DNA of 17,409 bases from Porticoccus sp. (GTDB taxonomy: Bacteria > Pseudomonadota > Gammaproteobacteria > Pseudomonadales > Porticoccaceae). Every line of letters begins with the position of its first letter. Position 1 is the stretch's first letter. Of the stretch, positions 1 to 7,531 are shown piece after piece. The notes beneath the pieces are model-generated. The model made no database searches. It saw nothing but the letters and a program-made list of their open reading frames with translations, and was not told the DNA's origin. The stretch lies in contig NYXF01000037.1 in the NCBI GenBank assembly GCA_002685455.1, positions 16,233 through 33,641 on the forward strand. The letters run 5' to 3'. The translations under genes were made by a program, and so were the position numbers.

Positions 1-795
1 TATAGACAAACCTAGTGCATAAACCGTTGCAATTAATACTCCTAACCTATGAACCACACTTATTGCTATACGTGCTGGGCTATCTAAAACTTCTAAACCT
101 AGTGGTGCATTTAAATTGAACCCTTGCTTTAAATCCATAACCGACCACCACGAATTTTGGCATAACGGAAACTCTTTACAAGCGAATGAGGCAAACCTTA
201 CACTCGTCCATCCCCCTAATGCAGTTTCTATCATACTTATTATAATCGCTAAAATGACCCATGGCTTAATTTTATTAAATCTATAAATGTTTTTTTTTGA
301 AACTATCCAACAGTCTGCGTGAATTCTTATTAAATATACCCATAATAATACAGATACGATCACGCCTAATTCGAAGTGTAAAAATGCTATTTTTGGGGAG
401 ATAAAAATATCGGAAAACCATATATCGATGAAAGCATGTAAGAACATTATAAGCAATATGATATGCGGTAGTAGATATGAAATATTATTTTTCTTGTGTA
501 GGACTAACGATTTAAGAGCTAATATTGTAACTGTCAAAATTAATAAGAAATAAGAAATTTTGTTTATAACCTCTGGCCAACCAACCACTGTTATGTAGTA
601 AATGACAGAGCTTATTAAACTTTCTCCCGTAACATAAAAATTCCCATTACAATTTAACCACCCGAGGCAATCAAAACTAGTATCCTCGAAGCGGGTGTAT
701 ACCCTAAGAGCTAAATTTATAACAGAAAATAATACTGCTGATATAGCCGTTAAGCAGAGACTTTTACTAGATACGTTTACACCTAAATTTAACAA
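1..795 (-). CDS. ctaA: Haem A synthase CtaA (COX15 family), 3' end outside window
   Basis: Integral membrane enzyme that oxidises haem O to haem A for cytochrome oxidase. An open frame of 265 codons runs without a stop from an upstream TAA (819-817) to the window edge; the usual length is about 340-360 aa. The C-terminal half is clearly CtaA: ALGGW at residues 192-196, a Cys206/Cys212 pair, a WW-x3-MD segment, FNLNAPLG, and the haem-ligand HRLG with His249. In the N-terminal half the Cys43/Cys49 pair and His140 (FLHFELG) are kept, but the usual E-x-x-H-R motif reads EVINK (residues 75-79), so the first conserved histidine is Asn78. No ATG is available near the N-terminus; TTG at 795 is the best guess, with AAGGA rather far upstream, so the start is uncertain. 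It is the last gene seen of the minus-strand assembly group, 58 bp after the CxxxC gene. Family assignment is secure; activity is less so. Confidence 0.85.
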   Translation of the reverse strand, partial: MLNLGVNVSSKSLCLTAISAVLFSVINLALRVYTRFEDTSFDCLGWLNCNGNFYVTGESLISSVIYYITVVGWPEVINKISYFLLILTVTILALKSLVLHKKNNISYLLPHIILLIMFLHAFIDIWFSDIFISPKIAFLHFELGVIVSVLLWVYLIRIHADCWIVSKKNIYRFNKIKPWVILAIIISMIETALGGWTSVRFASFACKEFPLCQNSWWSVMDLKQGFNLNAPLGLEVLDSPARIAISVVHRLGVLIATVYALGLSI

Positions 796-853
796 AATAT
801 TTTTAAATTTTTTTCCTTAAATTTTATTCTACAACCAATAGATGAGATTAAAA

Positions 854-1483
854 TTATTGAGCGGAATACTTCATTAAATGCTCAATATCTTCTATTATTT
901 CTGTTCCTTTATGCGACAGGTCGTATGACATCATGATTAAACCCTTTTGATCAACGAGATACGCTCGGTTGGTTTTAAAACTTCCCTCATAAAATGGTGT
1001 ATCCGTTTTTGAAAGCATAGCTTCGAATTCTGTTTCATTTCCATATATTAGCTTTAAAAAAGGATGATTTAACTTCAGAAAATCCATCGCTTCAGTTGAT
1101 AAATTTTGATCCAAGGAAATATACAAACGCTCAAATCTTCGACTATATTTGCCTAAACTAATATGTACCTGACGGGTCAAATAAAGTAGTTTTCGGCACT
1201 GGTCCTGACACTCTCGATCGCCGGCTATCACTAATCTCCACTTTGGTTTTTGGTCAGAAAAATCCCAGGGTTCACTTTCCGAATTTTTTAAATTTAAATC
1301 TCTTATCGATATGGGGGGGACAACAAAATTTCCATGATTGGTTGTGCCTAACTTAGCCAATAAATTATTTCTTTGATCCTCATTTTTGGGATAAATCAAA
1401 AAACCCAGAGCGATAACACCTCCCAGCATTGTTATCATAAACCATACCTGCCATTGTGCTCTCGTATTATTATTTTCCACCAA
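854..1483 (-). CDS. Membrane-anchored CxxxC thioredoxin-like protein of the cox locus
   Basis: A 209-residue protein with one N-terminal membrane segment (about residues 13-31) and a periplasmic domain. Residues 91-96 read ECQDQC, a CxxxC pair (Cys92, Cys96) at the place and spacing used by SCO/SenC copper chaperones, preceded by a beta strand (WRLVIAGD) and followed by a helix, as in a thioredoxin fold. Later segments (AYLVDQKGLIMMSYD) look like the strand-turn-strand of that fold. Its position between SURF1 and ctaA matches the hypothetical protein found there in Pseudomonas cox loci. I infer a role in copper delivery or thiol chemistry for oxidase assembly; it is not a canonical SCO1. The coding strand carries a C7 run (1319-1313) near codon 56. 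The gene lies 23 bp downstream of SURF1. Confidence 0.75.
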   Translation of the reverse strand: MVENNNTRAQWQVWFMITMLGGVIALGFLIYPKNEDQRNNLLAKLGTTNHGNFVVPPISIRDLNLKNSESEPWDFSDQKPKWRLVIAGDRECQDQCRKLLYLTRQVHISLGKYSRRFERLYISLDQNLSTEAMDFLKLNHPFLKLIYGNETEFEAMLSKTDTPFYEGSFKTNRAYLVDQKGLIMMSYDLSHKGTEIIEDIEHLMKYSAQ

Positions 1484-1506
1484 ATCTACTCCATCTAAAT
1501 TTAATA

Positions 1507-2277
1507 TTAACGGCGACTAGAGCTAATAAGTTGCCCTAAATTTGAATTGGCAAAAATTGCCAAAATTATCAAAGCTATGGTTAGTGCTGTCCACTGAAAA
1601 GCGTAACCTGTATGCTTTCCTGGTTGCACATTCACAACGGGCCATCCTGTAGTAAGTGCACCTGGTTCTGATTCGTTTAATCTAAGACTAAACTTATAAA
1701 AATTAATTCCTAATTTTTCTGAAATAAGTTCGGGATCGAGACTTTGTATAACTATGCGGTCTTTCCCTTTAGTCCAAGGATCGTCACCAAGCATAATCTG
1801 CTTTCCAGGGGAACGATAAAGGTAACCGTTTATTTTTATTTTTCCAGATATTAATGGTAACTCAGGTAGTATTCTCCGGTCTAAACCAGCAGCAACCCAT
1901 CCACGATTTACCAAAATCCATTGTCTGTTATTCGTTTGAAACAAGCTGATCACGTCATAACCAGGCCTACTATTTCGGACACGGTTATCCAATAATAGTG
2001 TTGATTGATTATCATATTTTCCATTTAATTCTACTCTTACATAATCTGGATAGTTTAATGCATCGCCCTCCATGGTATAAATATCGTTTATCTCAGAGAA
2101 AAGGATTGGGTCTGCATTAGCGCGATCTTTGTGTATGCTGAGTAAATTATTTTTTTGATCTGCTCTATCTAATTGCCAAAATGCTAAACTTACAGTTACA
2201 GGCAAAAAAAATAAGACAAATATGATTATTTTCCAATTTAATTGCCATTGAAAACGAATTTTGGTTTCTTTTGTCAC
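1507..2277 (-). CDS. SURF1-family cytochrome oxidase assembly protein
   Basis: 256 residues with the family's two-helix plan: a first membrane segment at about 17-34 ending in the signature FWQLDRADQK, a long periplasmic domain with LLDNRVRNSRPGYDV and WILVNRGWV, and a second membrane segment near 225-245 introduced by HTGYAFQW. SURF1 proteins help haem A insertion and maturation of subunit I of cytochrome c oxidase. The gene is followed after 23 bp by the CxxxC protein gene and then ctaA, all in the same direction, so these probably form one assembly transcript. It is divergent from the DUF2909 gene across 118 bp. Confidence 0.93.
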   Translation of the reverse strand: MTKETKIRFQWQLNWKIIIFVLFFLPVTVSLAFWQLDRADQKNNLLSIHKDRANADPILFSEINDIYTMEGDALNYPDYVRVELNGKYDNQSTLLLDNRVRNSRPGYDVISLFQTNNRQWILVNRGWVAAGLDRRILPELPLISGKIKINGYLYRSPGKQIMLGDDPWTKGKDRIVIQSLDPELISEKLGINFYKFSLRLNESEPGALTTGWPVVNVQPGKHTGYAFQWTALTIALIILAIFANSNLGQLISSSRR

Positions 2278-2349
2278 TGATTATCCTTTTAATTTTTTAA
2301 AATAATCACATATTTTTTATTTGATTTACCCATTTTAATATTTAAACGC

Positions 2350-2360
2350 TACAATACAAT
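2350..2360 (+). promoter_or_regulatory. Possible -10 elements for the DUF2909 gene
   Basis: Two overlapping TACAAT hexamers (2350-2355 and 2355-2360) sit 36-46 bp before the chosen ATG at 2396. A weak -35 candidate, TTTACC (2325-2330), lies 19 bp before the first. The -10 matches are good but the -35 is poor, so this is a tentative call. Confidence 0.3.
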
Positions 2361-2395
2361 GGTACATGGTTTTCACCTGCAAAAAAGGAATATTT

Positions 2396-2653
2396 ATGCT
2401 CATAAAAGTTATCATAGTTATTTTATTCATAGGTATTTTAGTGAGCCTCAGCAGTGCTTTAGTTTTCCTTATGAAAGACGTTGGAAACCCTAAAAGGAGG
2501 ACGCTTTACGCTCTGGGAATTCGGGTTTCGCTTGCAGTTTTGTTGCTTTTGACAATTACTTGGGGGGTTTATTCTGGTCAGCTAGGCAGCAAAGCACCAT
2601 GGGACAAAAAGTTACACCCTGAACGTCTTATTCCAAAAGCTACAAATTCTTAA
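2396..2653 (+). CDS. DUF2909 two-helix membrane protein
   Basis: An 85-residue protein with two hydrophobic helices (about residues 5-27 and 43-64) joined by a short basic loop, KDVGNPKRR, ending in a polar tail. This is the plan of the DUF2909 'twin transmembrane' family, which is found next to coxC in gammaproteobacterial oxidase loci; its function is unknown. An in-frame ATG at 2366 would add ten residues, but the ATG at 2396 has an AAAAAAGGAA ribosome site 5 bp upstream and gives the MLIKVII-type start expected for the family, so I use it. It is the only plus-strand gene in the cox cluster and converges on coxC with a 50 bp gap. A G6 run lies at 2562-2567. Confidence 0.82.
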   Translation: MLIKVIIVILFIGILVSLSSALVFLMKDVGNPKRRTLYALGIRVSLAVLLLLTITWGVYSGQLGSKAPWDKKLHPERLIPKATNS

Positions 2654-2703
2654 TGTTTCAAAGATTTTTTTATTTAGTCGCCTCAAACTGCTATTAAAAT
2701 TCG

Positions 2704-3612
2704 TTATGCGAGAATATATACAAATAAAAATAATCCAACCCACACCACATCAACAAAGTGCCAATACCAAGAGGCTGCCTCAAAACCAAACTGATCTTTA
2801 TCATTAAAGTGACCTTTAAGCCCTCTCAAGAATTGAACCAGCAGCATAATTGTACCAAACGTCACATGAGCACCGTGGAAACCTGTCATCATAAAGAAAA
2901 TCGTACCATATATTCCAGACTCAAGGGTCAAACCCATATGCACGTATGCCTCAATATACTCCTCTGCCTGAAGCACCAAAAAGATCATACCAAGTGCAAC
3001 TGTAATCCCTAACCATAGATTGAACTTTTTACGATCATTATTTTTGAGCCCTGTATGAGCAATATGAACGGTTACGCTAGAACTTAAGAGAATTACTGTG
3101 TTCCAGAGTGGTAACCAGTGTAATAATTTACTCCAACCGGGAAAGCTCATATTTTGTTCTGGTCCCGTAAATTGCGCGGAGTCACCGTTTGCTGCTTGAT
3201 CAGGTGTTACCATTAATGGCCAAGTTGGCTCGAACCCTGACCATAACAAGTCATTCGATGTAGTTGCTGAAGTTTCACCACCCAACCAAGGTAAGACTAA
3301 CGCGCGAATGTACCACAAAGACCCAAAAAATACGGCAAAAAACATAACTTCCGAAAATATAAACCAGCTCATGCCCCACACATAAGATCGTTTGAGCTGA
3401 TCACTATTCATGCCGGCCATATTTTCATTTATTACTATACTAAACCACTTATATAAGGTTGCAGAGATTACAAATGCACCTGCCCAGAATACCAAAGAGC
3501 TTTGTCCTTGGACCCATGAACCAGCACCTAATGCTATCAAGCCCAGTCCTATAGCTGCAAATAATGGTAACTTGCTTGATTCTGGTACGTAATATTCGCC
3601 TTCAGCTGACAT
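2704..3612 (-). CDS. coxC: Cytochrome c oxidase subunit III
   Basis: 302 residues with seven predicted membrane helices. The conserved carboxylate segment FSEVMFFAVFFGSLWYIRA (Glu88) and the C-terminal signature WYWHFVDVVWVGLFLFVYIL identify subunit III, which supports proton uptake and the stability of the subunit I active site. The long insertion before HWLPLWNTVILL, rich in polar residues, is as I recall it in pseudomonad-type CoIII. The gene lies 44 bp after ctaG. Its ribosome-binding position is occupied by a nine-G run (see the repeat entry), so translation may depend on the tract length. Confidence 0.95.
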   Translation of the reverse strand: MSAEGEYYVPESSKLPLFAAIGLGLIALGAGSWVQGQSSLVFWAGAFVISATLYKWFSIVINENMAGMNSDQLKRSYVWGMSWFIFSEVMFFAVFFGSLWYIRALVLPWLGGETSATTSNDLLWSGFEPTWPLMVTPDQAANGDSAQFTGPEQNMSFPGWSKLLHWLPLWNTVILLSSSVTVHIAHTGLKNNDRKKFNLWLGITVALGMIFLVLQAEEYIEAYVHMGLTLESGIYGTIFFMMTGFHGAHVTFGTIMLLVQFLRGLKGHFNDKDQFGFEAASWYWHFVDVVWVGLFLFVYILA

Positions 3613-3620
3613 TATTTGTT

Positions 3621-3637
3621 CCCCCCCCCTTTTTTTT
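3621..3637 (-). repeat. G9 next to A8 homopolymer at the coxC ribosome-binding position
   Basis: On the minus strand the coxC leader reads eight A (3637-3630) then nine G (3629-3621), then an 8 nt spacer (AACAAATA) to the ATG at 3612. No other Shine-Dalgarno-like sequence is present, so the G run is probably the ribosome site itself. Runs of this length are rare in a low G+C chromosome and are prone to slippage during replication. The exact count could also be a sequencing or assembly artefact. Confidence 0.7.
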
Positions 3638-3656
3638 CGCTCGACTTAAGTAGCAA

Positions 3657-4229
3657 TCAATTCAGTTGTGCAACTGGCAAGTCTGCATTATTAGTAGTCT
3701 TAGTTATATCAAAAAGTGTGTATGACAGTGTTATAGTATTGACTGATTTCGGAATGTCTTTATCAACAATAAATACTAACGGCATATCAATTTCATCCCA
3801 AGCATCAAGTGGTTGCTCGTTAAAGCAAAAACATTCAGTTTTATGGAAATACTTGGTGGCATTAAATGGTGTAAGATTTGGCACAGCTTGAGCAACCATA
3901 TCTTTTGATGTTCTATTCTTTGCATAGAAGGCAACTTCTTTTGCCTCCCCTGGATGAACAATAACCTCGGTTACTTTGGGAGAAAAATCCCATGGCATCG
4001 ATCCATTATTGACTGTTAGAAACTGTACTTTAACTGTCCTTGAGGTATCAATTGTTATATCCTCAGATTCATAGCGACCTGCTGTTTTACCTCCAATGCC
4101 AGTTAAATCACATAGAGCATAATATAATGGTGGCATTATAAAAACGGCAAACAAAAACATCCCGACTGCTCCAATTGAGAGCTTAAGCAAAGTTTCTTTC
4201 ATAGAGCTTTTCGGGACGTTTTTTTTCAT
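3657..4229 (-). CDS. ctaG: Cytochrome c oxidase assembly protein CtaG/Cox11
   Basis: 190 residues: one N-terminal membrane helix (about 15-36, ending IMPPLYYALCDLTG) and a periplasmic beta-sandwich domain. The copper motif CFCF is present (Cys133, Cys135) in the expected context KTECFCFNEQPL, together with SMPWDFSP and VHPGEAKEVAFYAKN. Cox11 proteins deliver copper to the CuB site of subunit I. Its start codon overlaps the coxA stop in a TAATG arrangement, which suggests translational coupling. Confidence 0.95.
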   Translation of the reverse strand: MKKNVPKSSMKETLLKLSIGAVGMFLFAVFIMPPLYYALCDLTGIGGKTAGRYESEDITIDTSRTVKVQFLTVNNGSMPWDFSPKVTEVIVHPGEAKEVAFYAKNRTSKDMVAQAVPNLTPFNATKYFHKTECFCFNEQPLDAWDEIDMPLVFIVDKDIPKSVNTITLSYTLFDITKTTNNADLPVAQLN

Positions 4230-5782
4230 TATTTAACCGCAGGAGGTGTCGTGAAGGTATGGTACGGAGCTGGTGTTGGAACTGTCCATTCTAATCCTTC
4301 AGCACCTTCCCAGGTCTTTGGTTCACTGACTGGCTTTCCAGAACGAATAGTACTTACAACGTTATAAAGAAACAATATTTGAGCAGTGCCATACGTAAAG
4401 GCACCTATACTAGATATCATATTCCAGTCAGAAAATTGTAACGCATAATCGGAATAACGACGTGGCATTCCGGCAAGCCCTATGAAGTGCTGCGGAAAGA
4501 AGGTCACATTGAATCCAATAAACCCTATCCAAAACTGTACTTTACCCATTGTTTCGTTATACATCTTTCCAGTCCATTTTGGTAACCAATAATAAACTGC
4601 TGCAGTACTTGAAAAAATTGCTCCTGCTACCATCACGTAGTGAAAGTGAGCAACAACAAAATATGTATCGTGATATTGAATATCTGCTGGAGCGACGGCT
4701 AGCATAATTCCTGTAAAACCACCTATAGTGAATAAAATTACAAAAGCTACTGCGTAAAGCATTGGTGTTTCAAAAGTCAAGGATCCACGAAACATAGTAG
4801 AAATCCAATTAAAAACTTTAGCAGCAGTAGGTACAGCGATTAACATTGTTGCGTACATGAAGTAAAGCTCGCCACCGATAGGCATCCCTACTAAAAACAT
4901 ATGATGCGCCCAAACAATGAAAGATAAGAAAGCAATTGAAGCCGTCGCATAGACCATAGAACTATAACCAAACAGAGGCTTTCGACTGAATGCAGGTATT
5001 ATATGGGATATTACGCCGAATGCCGGAAGAATAATAATATAAACCTCTGGGTGCCCAAAAAACCAGAATACATGCTGAAATAATACTGGATCACCACCGC
5101 CTGCAGCATTGAAGAAACTAGTACCAAAATTTATATCCATTAGCATCATGGTTACTGCACCAGCCAAAACTGGCATTACTGCAATTAACAAGAATGCAGT
5201 AATTAACCATGTCCAAACAAACATTGGCATTTTCATCAGTGTCATACCAGGAGCCCGCATATTTAAGACTGTAGCTATTATATTAATGGAACCCATAATA
5301 GAAGAGGCGCCCATGAGATGAACACCAAAGATAAAGTAGTTTACTGTAGGTGGGGCGTAGGTTGTTGACAAGGGGGCATAGAAGGTCCAGCCAAAATTAG
5401 GGGCTCCACCCTCCATAAATAAAGTGGCTGTCAACAAAGTGAACGCCATTGGTAAGATCCAAAAACTTAAATTATTCATGCGCGGTAAAGCCATATCTGG
5501 TGCACCGATTTGCATTGGTATCATCCAATTAGCGAGACCAACAAATGCTGGCATAATTGCGCCAAAAACCATAACCAAACCGTGCATGGTCGTCATCTGA
5601 TTAAAGAATTCTGGCTTGATAATTTGCATACCTGGCTGAAATAGTTCAGCACGAATAACCATAGCAAAAAAACCACCCATCAAAAACATAGCAAAACTGA
5701 ACCACAAATAAAGTGTTCCTATATCTTTATGGTTAGTTGTAAAAAACCATCTACCAATACCTTTAGCAGGACCATGTGCCAT
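4229..5782 (-). CDS. coxA: Cytochrome c oxidase subunit I (aa3/caa3 type)
   Basis: The catalytic membrane subunit, 517 residues from the start used here, which reduces oxygen and pumps protons. Visible ligands: His67 (TTMHGLVM) and His381 for the low-spin haem, His379 for haem a3 (VVAHFHY), His244, His293 and His294 for CuB, and the cross-linking Tyr248 in GHPEVY. Proton-path residues are kept: Asp96 (GAPDMA), Glu246 (HPEV) and Lys322 (PTAAKVF), so this is an A1-type enzyme. An open frame extends back to 5827 into coxB, but ATG 5782 has an ideal AAGGAGA site 8 nt upstream and gives the usual N-terminus. The stop overlaps the ctaG start by one base. Confidence 0.97.
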   Translation of the reverse strand: MAHGPAKGIGRWFFTTNHKDIGTLYLWFSFAMFLMGGFFAMVIRAELFQPGMQIIKPEFFNQMTTMHGLVMVFGAIMPAFVGLANWMIPMQIGAPDMALPRMNNLSFWILPMAFTLLTATLFMEGGAPNFGWTFYAPLSTTYAPPTVNYFIFGVHLMGASSIMGSINIIATVLNMRAPGMTLMKMPMFVWTWLITAFLLIAVMPVLAGAVTMMLMDINFGTSFFNAAGGGDPVLFQHVFWFFGHPEVYIIILPAFGVISHIIPAFSRKPLFGYSSMVYATASIAFLSFIVWAHHMFLVGMPIGGELYFMYATMLIAVPTAAKVFNWISTMFRGSLTFETPMLYAVAFVILFTIGGFTGIMLAVAPADIQYHDTYFVVAHFHYVMVAGAIFSSTAAVYYWLPKWTGKMYNETMGKVQFWIGFIGFNVTFFPQHFIGLAGMPRRYSDYALQFSDWNMISSIGAFTYGTAQILFLYNVVSTIRSGKPVSEPKTWEGAEGLEWTVPTPAPYHTFTTPPAVK

Positions 5783-5790
5783 TACCAAAT

Positions 5791-5797
5791 TCTCCTT
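5791..5797 (-). promoter_or_regulatory. Strong ribosome-binding site of coxA, overlapping the coxB stop
   Basis: On the minus strand the sequence TAAGGAGA contains the coxB stop codon (5798-5796) fused to the AAGGAGA ribosome site (5797-5791), 8 nt before the ATG at 5782. It fixes the coxA start and suggests that subunits II and I are translated together. Confidence 0.85.
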
Positions 5798-6944
5798 ATT
5801 TACCTTTTTTCCAATTATAGACGTCAATAGGTTGTGTTATATCTCCGACATTATTACCCCAAGCATTTCGTTCATATGTAATTATTGCCGCCTGGTCTAA
5901 TTCCGATAACTGATCTCCGAAAGCTTGCATCGCAGTGCCAGCTTGACCATTAACAATTATATCTATATGCGCTTCCACGGGTCCAACTGCGATCCCTTGA
6001 CCAACTAAAGAGGGAAAGACTCCTGGTATACCCTTACCATTAACTTGATGGCAACCAGCACAACTGCGATTATATGCGACTTCTCCAATTTCCATTAGCT
6101 CATCCATTGTGAATGTTTTGTTTGTTAGCTCCCGTATAGCTGCTTGCTCAGCTTTCTTATCTACTAACCATGTCTTATATTCTTCTTTTTCTAAAACATT
6201 CACCACGATTGGCATAAATGCATGGCCTTTACCGCAAAGCTCAGTACACTGCCCTCTATAAACTCCTGGCTCTAAAACATTAGCCCATGTTTCATTTATG
6301 AAGCCAGGCAAAGCATCTCGTTTTACTCCAAAATCTGGAACCCACCAAGAGTGTATTACATCTTGGCCTGTAATCAAGAAACGTACTTTTGTATTAGCTG
6401 GCAACACGAGCGGTTCAGAAACTTCTTCATGATAATATTGGCCTTTGGGAGCTGTATTATAAATTTCTGATTCTGGAGTAGTTAACTCACTGAGGAACTT
6501 TACGTCTTCTCCTAGATATTCATACTGCCATTTCCATTGTAAACCGGTGACCTTAATATCCATCTCTGCTTCTGAAGTATCATATATATCCAGAATAGAG
6601 GTTGTGGCTGGGATACATAAAAGAACAAGTATGACTGCTGGTATTGCTGTCCATACTATTTCGGCAGTTGTATTTTCATGAAAGTTTGCAGCGACCGCAC
6701 CACGTGATTTTCGATGTGCGTACATTACATAAAACATTACTGCAAAAACAAGTATACCTGTGATGGTAACTATCCAAAAAACTAACATATGGATGTCATA
6801 TATCGAATTGCTTACAGAGGTCACACCTCTAGGCATATTTGTAGCCCAATTACCTGCTTCTTCTGCTAGAGCACTTACCGAAGTAGCAAGTGTAATAACT
6901 GGGGCGAATAAAAACGTGAAAAGCATTTTTGCTCTTCTTAACAT
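5796..6944 (-). CDS. coxB: Cytochrome c oxidase subunit II with fused cytochrome c domain
   Basis: 382 residues. A signal peptide ends near Ala25-Leu26-Ala27, then two membrane helices (about 52-75 and 93-115), the CuA cupredoxin domain and a C-terminal cytochrome c domain. CuA ligands are His198, Cys233, Glu235, Cys237, His241 and Met244 (CTELCGKGHAFM). The haem c site is CAGCH (Cys295, Cys298, His299), with Met339 in GTAMQAFGD as the likely axial ligand. This makes the enzyme caa3-like, taking electrons through a built-in cytochrome c. The chosen ATG has GGAG about 9-10 nt upstream; an ATG six codons later is possible. It is the first gene of the minus-strand coxBA-ctaG-coxC transcript, after a 272 bp spacer. 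Confidence 0.97.
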   Translation of the reverse strand: MLRRAKMLFTFLFAPVITLATSVSALAEEAGNWATNMPRGVTSVSNSIYDIHMLVFWIVTITGILVFAVMFYVMYAHRKSRGAVAANFHENTTAEIVWTAIPAVILVLLCIPATTSILDIYDTSEAEMDIKVTGLQWKWQYEYLGEDVKFLSELTTPESEIYNTAPKGQYYHEEVSEPLVLPANTKVRFLITGQDVIHSWWVPDFGVKRDALPGFINETWANVLEPGVYRGQCTELCGKGHAFMPIVVNVLEKEEYKTWLVDKKAEQAAIRELTNKTFTMDELMEIGEVAYNRSCAGCHQVNGKGIPGVFPSLVGQGIAVGPVEAHIDIIVNGQAGTAMQAFGDQLSELDQAAIITYERNAWGNNVGDITQPIDVYNWKKGK

Positions 6945-7161
6945 TACCCTATCTCCAAAAAGTTGTTGTTTAGATTTAAAGCTTTTTAGTGTACAAAATA
7001 GTTGAAATTTATTATCACTATAAAACTACAAAGCACTATAATACCAAACTTTAACCATTTACCTCTAGTATTTATGGTCAATCTTATTGTGAAATTGATA
7101 AAAAAATACAATATTCAGTATAAATACTCTTTATATAAAATTTTAAGTCATAAATAAAAAT

Positions 7162-7173
7162 GATAATGATAAC
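7162..7173. promoter_or_regulatory. Fur-box-like GATAAT repeats
   Basis: GATAATGATAAC matches the first two of the three six-base repeats of the classical Fur site, but the third, inverted repeat is not there. It lies about 220 bp upstream of the coxB start, in the 272 bp spacer between yheV and coxB, which otherwise contains only A+T-rich sequence. Iron control of an iron-rich oxidase would make sense, but such motifs arise easily in A+T-rich DNA. Confidence 0.2.
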
Positions 7174-7216
7174 TACTCGCATTTGGCTTTATTTGGATTG
7201 ATTAAGTAAAAAACTA

Positions 7217-7468
7217 TTAGTGTATATTTTTAGGATCAATTAACTTTACTATCTGGGTCTCAGCTAATTTTTTTTCTCTACTCATATTGACTCTGGTTTC
7301 TAGTTCTTTTGGGTTACTTTGTAATAGCATCTTGTCATTAAAGCCACATTCAATGCACTCTCTGAAATCTTGTCCATTTTCATTATAAATTATCAATTTA
7401 TCCATTGCGCTACACTTTGGACAAATTGCTCCAGCAATAAAACGTTTTTTTGCTTTGAATTTAAACAT
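7217..7468 (-). CDS. yheV: YheV-family putative zinc ribbon protein
   Basis: An 83-residue protein with two CxxC knuckles, Cys16/Cys19 (ICPKC) and Cys38/Cys41 (CIEC), separated by 18 residues, which form a zinc ribbon. The N-terminal KKRFIAGAICPKC is the hallmark of the YheV family (DUF2387), a small gammaproteobacterial family of unknown function. The C-terminal half is polar and longer than in Escherichia coli YheV (about 66 aa). It stands alone between coxB and the divergent yrdA gene; no partner suggests a role. Ribosome site is weak. Confidence 0.82.
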   Translation of the reverse strand: MFKFKAKKRFIAGAICPKCSAMDKLIIYNENGQDFRECIECGFNDKMLLQSNPKELETRVNMSREKKLAETQIVKLIDPKNIH

Positions 7469-7531
7469 TTCAAAATCTCATGTAATTAATATTACTGTCA
7501 CGTATTATTAATTTATATTTTAACAAATGTT

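Noticed and set aside
1..795. ctaA as a frameshifted pseudogene
   Set aside because: The frame is open for 265 codons and both halves align in the same frame with membrane segments and cysteine pairs intact, so the divergence is substitution, not frameshift.
2758..3012. Plus-strand open frame inside coxC
   Set aside because: It is antisense to strongly conserved coxC codons and resembles no family known to me.
5783..5827. A 15-codon N-terminal extension of coxA overlapping coxB
   Set aside because: The ATG at 5782 has an ideal AAGGAGA site and gives the conserved N-terminus; the extension lies over the coxB coding end and its ribosome site.
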